Source of the DNA: JANMAT01 sp031359995
GTDB lineage: Bacteria; Actinomycetota; Acidimicrobiia; Acidimicrobiales; Ilumatobacteraceae
DNA length: 41,552 nucleotides
NCBI GenBank assembly: GCA_031359995.1
Contig: JANMAT010000100.1
Location: 1 to 41,552, forward strand
Reading direction: 5' to 3'
The translations under genes and the position numbers were made by a program. Under the pieces are notes generated by a model. That model saw nothing but the letters and a program-made list of their open reading frames with translations, did not search any database and was not told where the DNA came from. Of this stretch, positions 24,566-33,800 are shown in pieces (the first letter of the stretch is position 1; each line of letters opens with the position of its first letter).

Positions 24566-26137
24566 GTGGTTGCGCTGCGCAGGGTGTTCGCCGCCGTCGA
24601 GGCGCTGGCGCCCGTCGATCGGATCGAGCTCAGCCGGCTGCTGGGAGAGCCGGGCCTGCCTCTCTCGCTGCTCCCCGCCGACATCGCCCGGCTCACGTTC
24701 CCCCGTCAGCCGTCACGTCGGGCTGCCCTGCTGGAGCTGATCGAACGGGCGGTGCGAGGCCAGATCGATGGCGACCTCGCCGACTGGACGCTCGAGGAGA
24801 TCGTCCCCGGTCTCGGCCGGATCACCGGGCGCATCGACGCGTCACCGGACGCCACGAACCGCCTGGTGGCCGTGCTCCATGCCCACCGCGCCGCGTCGTG
24901 GACGTCGCTGGCCGCGCGCCGGATCGGCGACGTCCGTGCCTGGCAGGGGGCGGGTCCTGCGGTGGTGTCCCGGCTCGTGCGACTCGCCGTGGCCGCCGCC
25001 ATGGGCCGTCACCCGGCCGGACACGAGACCCGCGAGCAGGAGGCGCTGTTCGTCGACGAGCGTGCCTCCCCCCTCGCGTCGGCGTTCACCGCCGTGCTCG
25101 GGGCCGTCGGCGACGACCGGGGCGTCGCCGTCCTCGCGCACGGCGACCTTCGCCTCGACGCGCCCCTGTCGCCCGCCGAGGTGGCCGACCTGCTCGGTGT
25201 GAGCTACGAGCGCACACGGCAGCTGCGTGCCGCCGCCCGCCGGACGGTGCACGAGGCCGGTTCGGCCACACCTCTGGCGGCCGACGCCGCCACCGCGCTG
25301 GCCGGCCGACTCGGTGAAGCGGCGCCGCGCGCCGCCGTGGAGGAGGCGCTCGGCTCGATGGGCCTGGGAACGACCGACACCGTCGTCGCCCGCCTGGCGC
25401 TCTGGATGGCCGGGCCGTACCTCCCGGTCCCGTCCCGCCCCGGCTGGTACTCGCGCCAACCTGCCGAGCTGCTGGCCCGCACCGCCGGGCTGCTGGCCGC
25501 GGGCGGCGGCGTGCACGATCGGCGAACCCTCCTCGACGACCTCGCCCACCTGGGAGTAGCCCCCGAGTCGACCGAGGCCTGGCTCGACGTGCAACCGGTG
25601 CGCCGCGAACACGACCTCGTCGTCTACCTGGTGGGTCGGCCCGCCTCCGTGGCCGAGCGGGCACTCGAGGCGACCGGGCGCGCCATGACCACCACCGAAC
25701 TGCAGAGGTGGTTGCCCGACGACGACGCGTCGGTGCTGCCCGTGGCGCTGCGCCGCGACCGGCGCTTCCTGGAGACGGCCCCCGGAGCCTGGGAGCTGGC
25801 CGAATGGGGCGGCGTCCGGTCGGACCAACGCGTGCGCATGGAGGTCGCGGTGACCCACGACGTGCTGGCCGGACGCACGGGCGAAGCGCCGCCGGACCTG
25901 GTCCTCCTGCTCGGGCTGACCCCCGGGTCGACCCAGACGTTCACGTCCCGCTTCGGCCCCGTCACCCTCACCTTCGACGGACACCGGGTGGTGCGAGGCT
26001 CCGCCCGACCGGTGGCGCTGGCCTGCGGCGCGGTGGCGGGCACGACGCTCGTGTTCAGCCTCGACCCGGGGCGCGCCGTCGCGGAGGTCGAGGTGCTCAC
26101 ACCGGTCACCAGCGACGAGGTCCGTACTCGGGCATGA
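24566..26137 (+). CDS. Sigma-4-like/winged-helix DNA-binding protein, first gene of conflict-like operon
   Basis: 523 residues, leaderless GTG 24566. An N-terminal helical part (about 75-140) has a helix-hairpin-like segment resembling the RNA polymerase alpha CTD (SWTSLAARRIGDVRAWQGAG). A sigma region 4-type helix-turn-helix follows at about 200-228 (LSPAEVADLLGVSYERTRQL). A second winged helix lies at about 360-418 (ALEATGRAMTTTELQRWL, RRFLETAPGAWELAEWG); its layout recalls HARE-HTH domains, proposed to read modified DNA. A beta-rich C-terminus (TFTSRFGPVTLTFDGHRVV) of unknown type follows. No promoter-melting sigma region 2 is seen, so it is not a sigma factor. Its likely roles are operon regulator or DNA-recognition subunit for the ATPase and helicase. 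It overlaps the next gene by ATGA. Confidence 0.7.
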   Translation: MVALRRVFAAVEALAPVDRIELSRLLGEPGLPLSLLPADIARLTFPRQPSRRAALLELIERAVRGQIDGDLADWTLEEIVPGLGRITGRIDASPDATNRLVAVLHAHRAASWTSLAARRIGDVRAWQGAGPAVVSRLVRLAVAAAMGRHPAGHETREQEALFVDERASPLASAFTAVLGAVGDDRGVAVLAHGDLRLDAPLSPAEVADLLGVSYERTRQLRAAARRTVHEAGSATPLAADAATALAGRLGEAAPRAAVEEALGSMGLGTTDTVVARLALWMAGPYLPVPSRPGWYSRQPAELLARTAGLLAAGGGVHDRRTLLDDLAHLGVAPESTEAWLDVQPVRREHDLVVYLVGRPASVAERALEATGRAMTTTELQRWLPDDDASVLPVALRRDRRFLETAPGAWELAEWGGVRSDQRVRMEVAVTHDVLAGRTGEAPPDLVLLLGLTPGSTQTFTSRFGPVTLTFDGHRVVRGSARPVALACGAVAGTTLVFSLDPGRAVAEVEVLTPVTSDEVRTRA

Positions 26138-26967
26138 TCGCGACCGACCATTCCGACCATCTTGAACGAGCGGGAGCGACCACCGTGGGATCCGTCAGCC
26201 TCGAAGAGGCACTCAGCCAGTTCGAACGGGAGGCGACCGGGGCGGCCAGGACACTGGCCGCCGCGCTGCGGGAGGTGAAGAAGGTGCAGGCCGCCGCCGC
26301 CGTCGGCGATCTGCGGGCGCTCCGCAACGGGGCCGACACCGCAGCCCGCCTGGCCGCGCAGGCCGCCGAGGCGGCCGCCGACCTGAAGCGGGCCTGGACG
26401 TTCGATGAGACGGCCCACTTCGAGACCGGCGCGTTCATGCAGGAGGTGCTCGCCCTCGCCGACTCCGAAGGGCTGAGCGCGTTCGAGTCGGACCTGCGCA
26501 TCCTGAGCTACCCCGCCATCGTGCAGACCTCGGCCACCGACGCGTCGGTCCTGATCGACAAGCGGCGCGAACGCCGCGTCCGGCCGTCGGTGCTGGTCCG
26601 CATGCTCAAGCTCCTCCAGCAGCGCCCGCCCCGCTTCCGGGCGGAGGCGTTCCTCGAGTCACTGGCCTCCGCCTACGACCTGGTGGTCAGCGCGACCGGA
26701 GGCAGGGCCGACAGCACCGTGAAGCTGATCGACGTCCACGGCGTGCTGACGCTGATGCCCGGCGCCGCCCGCGAGTACTCGAAGCAGGAGTTCGCCCGCG
26801 ACCTGTACCTGCTCGACCAGAGCGGCGTCATCACCACGCGGACGGGACGTACGCTGGCCCTGCCCGCCAGCGCGCTGACCCGAGGGGGTGGCCTCTTGAC
26901 CACCGTGACCAGTTCCGGGCAACCGAAGGTGTACGCCGGCATCACGTTCGCGGGCCCGGCGTCATGA
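26134..26967 (+). CDS. 277-residue helical protein of the ATPase-helicase operon, unknown function
   Basis: ATG 26134 overlaps the previous stop (ATGA); GTG 26185, which follows GGAG at a better distance, is an alternative that removes 17 residues. Residues about 20-90 are Ala/Arg/Glu-rich and probably form a long coiled coil (ALSQFEREATGAARTLAAAL, AARLAAQAAEAAADLKRAW). The rest is alpha/beta, with RPSVLVRMLKLLQQRPPRFR and YSKQEFARDLYLLDQSGV, which has winged-helix character. No known domain is recognised. The ATGA links on both sides mean it is made together with the pseudo-ATPase, so it is a likely complex member, perhaps the structural or DNA-clamping subunit. Confidence 0.65.
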   Translation: MIATDHSDHLERAGATTVGSVSLEEALSQFEREATGAARTLAAALREVKKVQAAAAVGDLRALRNGADTAARLAAQAAEAAADLKRAWTFDETAHFETGAFMQEVLALADSEGLSAFESDLRILSYPAIVQTSATDASVLIDKRRERRVRPSVLVRMLKLLQQRPPRFRAEAFLESLASAYDLVVSATGGRADSTVKLIDVHGVLTLMPGAAREYSKQEFARDLYLLDQSGVITTRTGRTLALPASALTRGGGLLTTVTSSGQPKVYAGITFAGPAS

Positions 26968-27923
26968 GCACCGCCCGGGTCTACACCGACTTCCTCGGCG
27001 CCGAGTACCTGGCGGAGTACGTCGCCGGTGGCGGAGCGGCCGTCAAGTTCGCGGTGCCTCCCGACGACGACACGGCGCAGGACCTCAGCGCCCACCTGCT
27101 GCAAACCGCGACCGAGCACGGCTTCGCGTCGGCCCGGGTCGACGCCGTCACGACGCGCATCCACCTGATGGACCAGGTGTTCTTCGACGTCGCCCGCCAG
27201 ACCGACTGGCGCGCCCTCGCCCGCACCGCCGTGCGCGAGGCGGCGATCGCCGCAGGGTTCCCGCCCGGTGACGGTGACGACGGCACGCTGACCGCAGCCG
27301 CGCTGGCGGCTCGGCACGCGGTGGACGTCACCGAGCTCACCCGTGACGTGAACCGGGAGCTGCAGCAGCGGATCATGCGCGACTACGAGATGACCCAGGA
27401 GTTCCGCGTTGCGATGCTCCGGTTGTGCCAGGCCGAGCTGGCAACCGGCCAGGTCACCGACGCCGAGCGCGAGGCCGTGCTGGCGTGGCTCACCGGCGAG
27501 CTCCGGCAGCTGTCGGCGCTCCGATCGGCCATGATCTTCCGCCGCATCGGGCGGCACAACGCGCGATCCCTGCTGTTCTCGCTCGCTCGCTGGCTGGCGA
27601 CGACGGGCCACGCCGGGCTCGTGCTCGAGCTCGACATCCGGCGGCTGGGCTTCGCCCGGCGGCCGCTGCCCGAGGAGCGCAACGGGCTCTACTACACGAA
27701 GGCCGCGCTGCTCGACGCCTACGAGCTGCTGCGTCAGCTCGTCGACAACACCGACGAGCTCGGTCACTGTGCGGTGGTCGTCGTCGCGGCGCCCGAGTTC
27801 CTCACCGACGAGGCCCGGGGCGTCGCCGCGTACCAGGCGCTGAAGTTGCGGGTCCACGACGAGGTTCGTGACCGGCGTCGCCAGAACCCGTTCGCATCAC
27901 TCGTCCGTCTGGAGGCTTCGTGA
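26964..27923 (+). CDS. BrxD-like (DUF2791) paralogue with degenerate ATP site
   Basis: 319 residues, ATGA start. It can be aligned by eye with the following active ATPase. Where that protein has GGGFGAGKSH, this one has GGGAAVKF (residues 22-29): Lys28 remains but the glycines are broken and Ser/Thr is Phe. The next segment, LLQTATEHGFASARVDAVTT, matches the BrxD strand after the P-loop (...A...GF.....V). Near 219-225 LVLELDI stands where LLDEVE would be, losing the catalytic Glu. VVVVAAPEFLTDEARG and AYQALKLRV match the BrxD C-terminal part. It is probably a non-hydrolysing partner that pairs with the active subunit in a ring or filament. Family link is from pattern only. Confidence 0.6.
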   Translation: MSTARVYTDFLGAEYLAEYVAGGGAAVKFAVPPDDDTAQDLSAHLLQTATEHGFASARVDAVTTRIHLMDQVFFDVARQTDWRALARTAVREAAIAAGFPPGDGDDGTLTAAALAARHAVDVTELTRDVNRELQQRIMRDYEMTQEFRVAMLRLCQAELATGQVTDAEREAVLAWLTGELRQLSALRSAMIFRRIGRHNARSLLFSLARWLATTGHAGLVLELDIRRLGFARRPLPEERNGLYYTKAALLDAYELLRQLVDNTDELGHCAVVVVAAPEFLTDEARGVAAYQALKLRVHDEVRDRRRQNPFASLVRLEAS

Positions 27924-29170
27924 ACGTCACGCCGTTGCAGGCCCGCAGGGCCCTCGAGGCGCTGCGCGCCGGGGTGCCGAGCCACGACGCCGTCGCCGCG
28001 CTCGGCTCGTTGCAGACCGCCATCGACGACCGGTTCCGGGAGCTGCTGTCCGCGGTGACCGAACCGAACCGCGCGGAGCCCGCCGGAGGCATGCTCATCG
28101 GGGGTGGCTTCGGGGCGGGCAAGAGCCACGCGCTGGAGCACCTGTCGACGCGGGCGCTGCAGGCGAACTTCGTCGTGTCGAAGGTGGTGATCTCCAAGGA
28201 GACCGGGCTCCACGATCCCGTGAAGGTGCTGCGCGCCGCGATCGACGAGGCCAGGGTGCCTGGGCGTCGGGGCTCGGCCATCGACGAGATCGTGGCGGCG
28301 CTCGACAGCGCGTCGGCCGAGTACGCGGCCCTGTACCGGTGGGTGCACACCGACGGGGCCGGGGTCGACAGCCGTTTCGCCGCCAGCCTGTTCGTGCACG
28401 ACTTCGCTCGCGGTGACGCCGAGTTCGCCGATCGCATCGTGCGCTTCTGGGCCGGCGATCCGCTGCCGATCGCTGACCTGCGCCGCCGCCTGAAGGAGGC
28501 GGGAGCGTCGGGCACGTACAAGCTCGGCAGCGTCAAGGAGCGCGAGCTGGCCCTGCAGCGGTTCCGGTTCCTCGCGCGCCTCATGCGGGCGGCCGGCTTC
28601 GCCGGCTGGGTCGTTCTCCTCGACGAGGTCGAGCTGATCGGCCGCTACTCGTTCCTCCAGCGGGCCAAGTCGTACGCGGAGATCAACCGGTGGGTGCGCG
28701 GTGACCGCACCGACCCCGGAGCGCCACTCGTGGCCGTGCTGACGACGGTGGAGGACTTCGAAGCCCAGGTGCTGGTGGGCAAGAACGATGTGGAGCTCGT
28801 TCCCAAGCGACTCCGCCTCAAGGGGACGCCCGAGTACGAGCTGCTCGCCGCAACCGCCGAGGCGGGCATGCGGGTCATCGAACGCCAACAACTGCCGTTG
28901 CAGCCACCCGATCGCGACGCGCTCGACCGCACGTACCGAGCGATCAAGCAGCTCCATGCCACGGCCCACGGTTGGGAACCACCCGACGTGGAAGGGCTGG
29001 AACGACTGCCCTCGAACCGGATGCGCCAGTACGTGCGGGCGTGGATCAACGAGTGGGATCTCCACCGGCTCTATCCCGACTACGAACCCGACACGACGTC
29101 GGTCGACGTCCGCGTCGACTACACCGAGGACGCCGCGCTCGAGGGTTCCGACGACGCACCGGGCGGCTGA
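27920..29170 (+). CDS. BrxD-like (DUF2791) P-loop ATPase
   Basis: 416 residues, GTG start overlapping the previous stop (GTGA). Walker A GGGFGAGKSH is at residues 61-70 (Lys68) and Walker B VVLLDEVE at 231-238 (Asp235, Glu236). Sensor-like TTVEDF follows near 275. FVVSKVVISKETGLHDPVKV and the RFRFLARLMRAAGFAGW lead-in to Walker B are characteristic of the ATPase family named from BREX BrxD (DUF2791). Shango SngB belongs to the same family. Such ATPases sit beside a helicase in phage-defence loci and are thought to load or regulate DNA-bound complexes. All catalytic residues are present. The gene is followed 7 nt later by a helicase gene, the same adjacency as in Shango and type 2 BREX. Confidence 0.82.
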   Translation: MNVTPLQARRALEALRAGVPSHDAVAALGSLQTAIDDRFRELLSAVTEPNRAEPAGGMLIGGGFGAGKSHALEHLSTRALQANFVVSKVVISKETGLHDPVKVLRAAIDEARVPGRRGSAIDEIVAALDSASAEYAALYRWVHTDGAGVDSRFAASLFVHDFARGDAEFADRIVRFWAGDPLPIADLRRRLKEAGASGTYKLGSVKERELALQRFRFLARLMRAAGFAGWVVLLDEVELIGRYSFLQRAKSYAEINRWVRGDRTDPGAPLVAVLTTVEDFEAQVLVGKNDVELVPKRLRLKGTPEYELLAATAEAGMRVIERQQLPLQPPDRDALDRTYRAIKQLHATAHGWEPPDVEGLERLPSNRMRQYVRAWINEWDLHRLYPDYEPDTTSVDVRVDYTEDAALEGSDDAPGG

Positions 29171-29177
29171 GTCGTCG

Positions 29178-30707
29178 ATGGAGGAGCTGACCCGACTGGT
29201 CGACCTGGTGCACCTCGAGCCGGGCATCACCAGCGGGCAGCTGCGCGACCGGCTCCGGCGTGAAGGCCGCAGCTCGATCACGACATCGGACGTGGAGCAC
29301 ACGCTCGGCTCGGCGGTCTCGCTCGTCCGATCGGACCACGGGCCGCCCGGCCGCTGGTGGCCCGCGGCGGGCGCCGATCGCCTGGGCCCTGGCGTTGGCA
29401 ACCCGACGAGCGAGTCGACGCTTCCGCCGCTGCATCGTTGGCAGCGCGAGGCGCTCGCCGCGTGGCGCACTGCCGGCTACCGGGGCGTGATCGAGGCCGT
29501 GACCGGCACCGGCAAGACCGTCGTGGGACTGGCTGCTGCCGAGGAAGAGCTGGCGCGGCGCGGGCAGGTGGCCGTCATCGTGCCGACCCGCGAGCTGATG
29601 GTCCAGTGGTCCCGGCTGATGGCTCCGGTCCTGCCCGCCGGGGCGACGATGGGGCTGCTCGGCGACGGCGCGCGCGACGGTGTGCACAGTCACGACGTCG
29701 TGGTCGCGGTCGTGAACTCCGCGCGCCACGCCGATCTCCGCCCCCGCCGGCCCGGCGGACTGCTCATCGCCGACGAGTGTCACCGCTACGCCTCGGAGCA
29801 CAACCGGGCCGTGCTCCACCACGGCTTTCCCCGACGGCTCGGGTTGAGCGCCACGTTCGCCCGGCCCGACGACGCCCACCGAGCCTGGCTGCAGCCCTAC
29901 TTCGGTGCCGTGCGATACCGGTACGGCTACCAGGCCGCACGGCGCGACGGTGTGATCGCACCGTTCGACGTGATCCTGCTGATGGTCGACCTGGCGCCCG
30001 ACGAGCGGTCGGCCTACGAGGACCGCACGCGTCTGATGGCCGCGGCCTTCGCACAACTTGCCGCCCGCGGCCTGTTCCGCGGTCAGGCCCCCAGCGCATC
30101 CCTCGCCGCCATCGTGGCCCTGGCCCAGGACGACGACAACGCCGCCGTGGCCCGTGCCTACCTCGGCGCCATGCAGGAGCGCCGGCGCGGGCTCGACGGT
30201 GCCTCCGCCAAGCTCGTCGCGCTGACGGAGATCGCCACGGTGCTGCCGGCCGACGCCCGTGCGCTCGTGTTCAGCCAGTCCATCGACGCCGCCGAAGAGG
30301 CCGTCGCCGCCCTGCAAGCAGGCAGGCGACGCGCCGCCGCCCTGCACTCCGGACTCGCCCCACGCGACCGACGGATGCTGCTGGATCGGTTCCGCGACGG
30401 CGACCTCGACACCCTGGCGGCGCCCCAGGTGCTCGACGAGGGCATCGACGTGCCCGAGGCCGAGGTCGCCGTGGTTCTCGGCTCCAGCCGGAGCCGTCGC
30501 CAGATGGTCCAGCGCATGGGCAGGGTGCTGCGTCGCAAGGCTGACGGCCGTCCGGCGCGGTTCGTGGCGGTGCTCGCGCGCGACACCATCGAGGACCCTG
30601 CGCACGGTGCCCACGAGGCGTTCCTCGACGAGATCCTGCCCGTGGCACGCCACGTCACAACCATCGCGCTGGGAGCGCCCGACCTCGCGCCGATGTTCCG
30701 TCGGTGA
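29178..30707 (+). CDS. Superfamily 2 DEAD/DEAH-type helicase (DECH box) with N-terminal winged helix
   Basis: 509 residues, ATG 29178, 7 nt after the ATPase stop. Residues about 1-55 form a winged helix (GITSGQLRDRLRREGRSSIT). Helicase motifs: Q-like HRWQREALAAW, Walker A VTGTGKT (108-114), Ib PTRELMVQW, motif II IADECHRY (DECH 199-202), motif III LSATF, motif V LDEGIDVPEAEVAVV and motif VI QRMGRVLRRK. The order and spacing resemble XPB-like/Shango SngC helicases more than the much larger BrxHI. It should translocate on duplex DNA using ATP. As the last gene of the operon it probably acts on DNA selected by the BrxD-like pair. No nuclease domain is fused to it. Confidence 0.9.
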   Translation: MEELTRLVDLVHLEPGITSGQLRDRLRREGRSSITTSDVEHTLGSAVSLVRSDHGPPGRWWPAAGADRLGPGVGNPTSESTLPPLHRWQREALAAWRTAGYRGVIEAVTGTGKTVVGLAAAEEELARRGQVAVIVPTRELMVQWSRLMAPVLPAGATMGLLGDGARDGVHSHDVVVAVVNSARHADLRPRRPGGLLIADECHRYASEHNRAVLHHGFPRRLGLSATFARPDDAHRAWLQPYFGAVRYRYGYQAARRDGVIAPFDVILLMVDLAPDERSAYEDRTRLMAAAFAQLAARGLFRGQAPSASLAAIVALAQDDDNAAVARAYLGAMQERRRGLDGASAKLVALTEIATVLPADARALVFSQSIDAAEEAVAALQAGRRRAAALHSGLAPRDRRMLLDRFRDGDLDTLAAPQVLDEGIDVPEAEVAVVLGSSRSRRQMVQRMGRVLRRKADGRPARFVAVLARDTIEDPAHGAHEAFLDEILPVARHVTTIALGAPDLAPMFRR

Positions 30708-30711
30708 GGTC

Positions 30712-30750
30712 GTGCGGGTGATTTCGCCCGCGCCGCTGGTCGCCGGCGCG
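30712..30750 (+). terminator. Two mutually exclusive hairpins after the helicase gene
   Basis: GTGCGGGTG (30712-30720) pairs with CGCCCGCGC (30725-30733) around an ATTT loop: 9 pairs, two of them G-U. CGCGCCG (30729-30735) can instead pair with CGGCGCG (30744-30750). The two share 30729-30733. The first starts 5 nt after the helicase stop and is a likely transcription end; no T-run follows. Confidence 0.4.
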
Positions 30751-30754
30751 CCCA

Positions 30755-30760
30755 TACGAT
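30755..30760 (+). promoter_or_regulatory. -10 box upstream of the CHAT gene
   Basis: TACGAT fits TAnnnT and ends 4 nt before GTG 30765. Transcription could start at or just before that codon, giving a leaderless start there or a short leader for the better ribosome site in front of GTG 30807. Confidence 0.4.
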
Positions 30761-30806
30761 CGATGTGAGCGCGTCGCGGGCAGGCGGCGGGCTCGGAGGA
30801 GGCGGG

Positions 30807-33800
30807 GTGTCCGGCACCAGCGACGCCATGGTGGCGGCGATCGACGACCGACGGCTCGACATGTGGCGTCGCGTGCGCGCGCGGCTCACCCGTGACGACC
30901 GGCGCGCCCCGTTGGTCGATGCCGTGGCGGTGGTGCGCGCGGTCGGCTGCGGCTCGGCGCCCCCCGATGGTGGGTCGTGGACGACATGGGAGGGGTTCGC
31001 CCTGCGGGCGCTGTACCTCGCCGCCATCGGCGCAACCGGCGGGCCCGATGGCTGTGGGCCTTGGCTCGAGGGGCTCGATCCCACCGCCACCTTCGCGCTG
31101 CGCCGCACGCTGCAGGATCTCGTCGGGCGCGACCGGTCGGGCGGCGGGGAGCTCACCGAGCCCGACGGGCACGCCCTCGAGCGGTTGGCCCCGGTGGACC
31201 AGGACTGCGATGCCGACATCGAGGCGTTGGCCGCGGGCGGGCACGACACCCCCACGAACGAGCGGGTGGTCGACCGTCTGGTCGGGCACGTCGCCGCGTT
31301 CGACCGCGCCCGGGCCGAGCCGGAGCTGTCCGACGCCGGTCGACGGGCCATCGGCTGGAAGGCGGCCAACGCCACCGAGTGGCGTGCTCGCGGGGCCGAG
31401 CGCCTCGGCGACGACGAGGCGGCGGCCCGGTGGTACGTGGACGCGGCCGTGCGCTACGAGATCGTGGACGAGCCGGAGTCGGCCGACCGCTCGCGTGAGC
31501 TCGCGGACGCGTGCGACCAACGCCTCGCGCCCGACGTCGACGCGCTCGTGGGGCGGGCGATCGCCCGCCTCGATGCCCTCCCGTCGGGATCACTCACCCA
31601 CGTGGAGCAGCTCGTCGCCCTGGCCCGGCTCTGTGCCGGGCAGAGCGACCTCGTGAGCGCCCGGGAATGGGCCGACAAGGCCGCGGCCGCGCTCGCCGCC
31701 CAGGGACGCGCCGTGGCCGACGTGTTGCCGGTGGAGCCGGGTGTGATCGGCTGGTGTGCGTCGTCGGCAGCGCCCGGCTCCGGTCGCTTCCTCGCCGAGC
31801 TCACCCGCCTCCTGCGGATGCAGGCCGGCATCGCCGGCGTGCGGTTCGCCGTCGACGGTGCCGGCCCGGCCGCCTCCGCCCACGAGGGCGTCTTCGCCGC
31901 CACCGCCGCCATCGCCGGCGGGCTCCCCGCCGAGCTCGACGACGTGGGAGCCGACCTCGATGCCGGTCTGGTCGACTTCCCGCTCGGGCCCGGCATCGGG
32001 CCACGTGGTGGCGCCACCGAGGTCGGTGCCGAGCTCGACCGTGGCCGCGTGCTCGCCGCCAACGACCACGCCGTCGACGCCGTGACCGCCGTGCTCGCCG
32101 GTACCGGTGATCCCGCCGGCGCGCTCGCCGCCACCGACGAGGCGATCGCACTGGCGCGGGCAGGTGGTCATCGCGACCTCCTCGCCTTCGCACTGCAGCG
32201 GCGGGCGCGGTTGGAACTGGTGGCCGGTCGTGACGAGGCGGCGGAAGCGACGCTGCGCGAGTCGCTCGCGCTCACCACCGCCGGAACCAGCGCCGACGAC
32301 CGTGACTCGTCGGTGGCAGCCCTGGCCATCCTCATGGAGGTCTTCGCCGGGCGCGGCGACTGGACGAGCCTCGACACCGTCGCCGCACAGGCGATCGACG
32401 CCGTGCAGCGCGACCGCGACCGCATCAACACGCCGTTCCTGCAGGCGTCCTACCTGGCCCGGTTCCCGGGGGTGCTCGTCGGTGGGCTGCTCGCCGCGTT
32501 CCACCTCGGCGACGTCGACCACCTGCTGGCGCGCATCGAGGTGGCCAAGGGCTACGGCTCGCTGCGCGCTCTCGCCGCCGTCGACGACGCCGCCGCTGAG
32601 TCGTCGCCCGGGGTGGACGAGCTGACCGCGCAGATCCGCGAGCTCGGCGACCGCATCGACCGGGCCCGCTCCGAGCAGTCGGACGCGCTGGCCGGTCTGA
32701 TCGACCGGCGCCGGCGCCTGTGGGACCTGCGGTGCATCGCCGGCCGCGGTCTGCGGGCAACACCGGCGCCGTTCTCGCTGGCGGCCCTGCAAGCCGCGCT
32801 GGAACCCGACGAGGCCGCCGTGTCGTACTACTGGCTCGATCCGACCGTGCTGCTCGTGGTGACCGTGACGGCGAGCGCGACCGCGGTGGAGCGGCGCATC
32901 CTCGGCGCCGACCAGCGCGCCGTGATCGACGGCTTCGTGGCCGCCGTGGCGACGATGAAGGGCGCCAACCTCGGCTTGGAGGCGGCCTTCATCGCCCCGT
33001 TGGCCCCCGTGCTGCTGCCGGATGAGGGGATGGGTCTGCTCGACGGTGTGCGTCGCCTGGTGGTCTCACCCCACCGCGAGCTCCACTGGTTCCCGTTCCA
33101 GGCGCTGCCGCTCGATGGTGCGCCGCTCGTGCAGCGCTTCGCGGTGCGGTATGCACCGAACCTCGGCAGCGTGCTGCTGGCCGAGCGGTCGCCGGCCGGC
33201 GACGGGTTCGTGGGCATCGCCGTCAGCCGCTTCGGTGCGGCGACGGGTCTGGGTGACCTGCACGGCGTCGACGAGGAGCTCGATCTGGTGGCCACGGCGT
33301 ACCGCGAGCGCGGTGCTCCGAGTACGACGGCCCACGACGCGACGCGAGCCGACGTGGATGCGCTGCGGTCGAGTGGCGCGCTGGCGAGCGCGGCCTACCT
33401 CCAGTTGAGCACGCACGGGTCGCCGCTCGCCCACGACGCGCCGATGGAGGCGATGATCCACCTGGCCGACGGTCACATCGACGGCCTCGACATCTCCCTG
33501 TGGGATCTGCGGTGCGACACCGTGGTGCTCGGCGCGTGTGACGCGGGACAGCTCGCCATCGCCGGCCGTGACGGCGACGCGTCGCCGGGCGACGAGATGT
33601 TCGGCCTGCCGGCGGCCATGCTCGCCGCCGGAGCGCGCGCGGTGCTGGCGTCTACGTGGCCCATCGACGACGAGACGGCCAAGATCCTCATCCCGTCGTG
33701 GCATCGCCACGTTCTCGCCGGTGCACCGGCCGACGTGGCCCTGCAGCGGGCCCAGCTGGAGCTGCTCGCCGCGCCGAACCCGAAGCGGCGGCGCGCGTAC

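Noticed and set aside
26134..27923. TerB domain that would complete a Shango SngA-SngB-SngC set.
   Set aside because: I could not see a convincing TerB helical/acidic pattern in either upstream protein; only a short DAEREAVLAWL segment is vaguely similar.
29046..31520. Very long open frame on the minus strand across the helicase and CHAT genes (also 22510-24324 and 16793-18832).
   Set aside because: Antisense shadows of GC-rich genes: His/Arg/Gly-rich low-complexity peptides without domains, while the plus strand has clear catalytic motifs.
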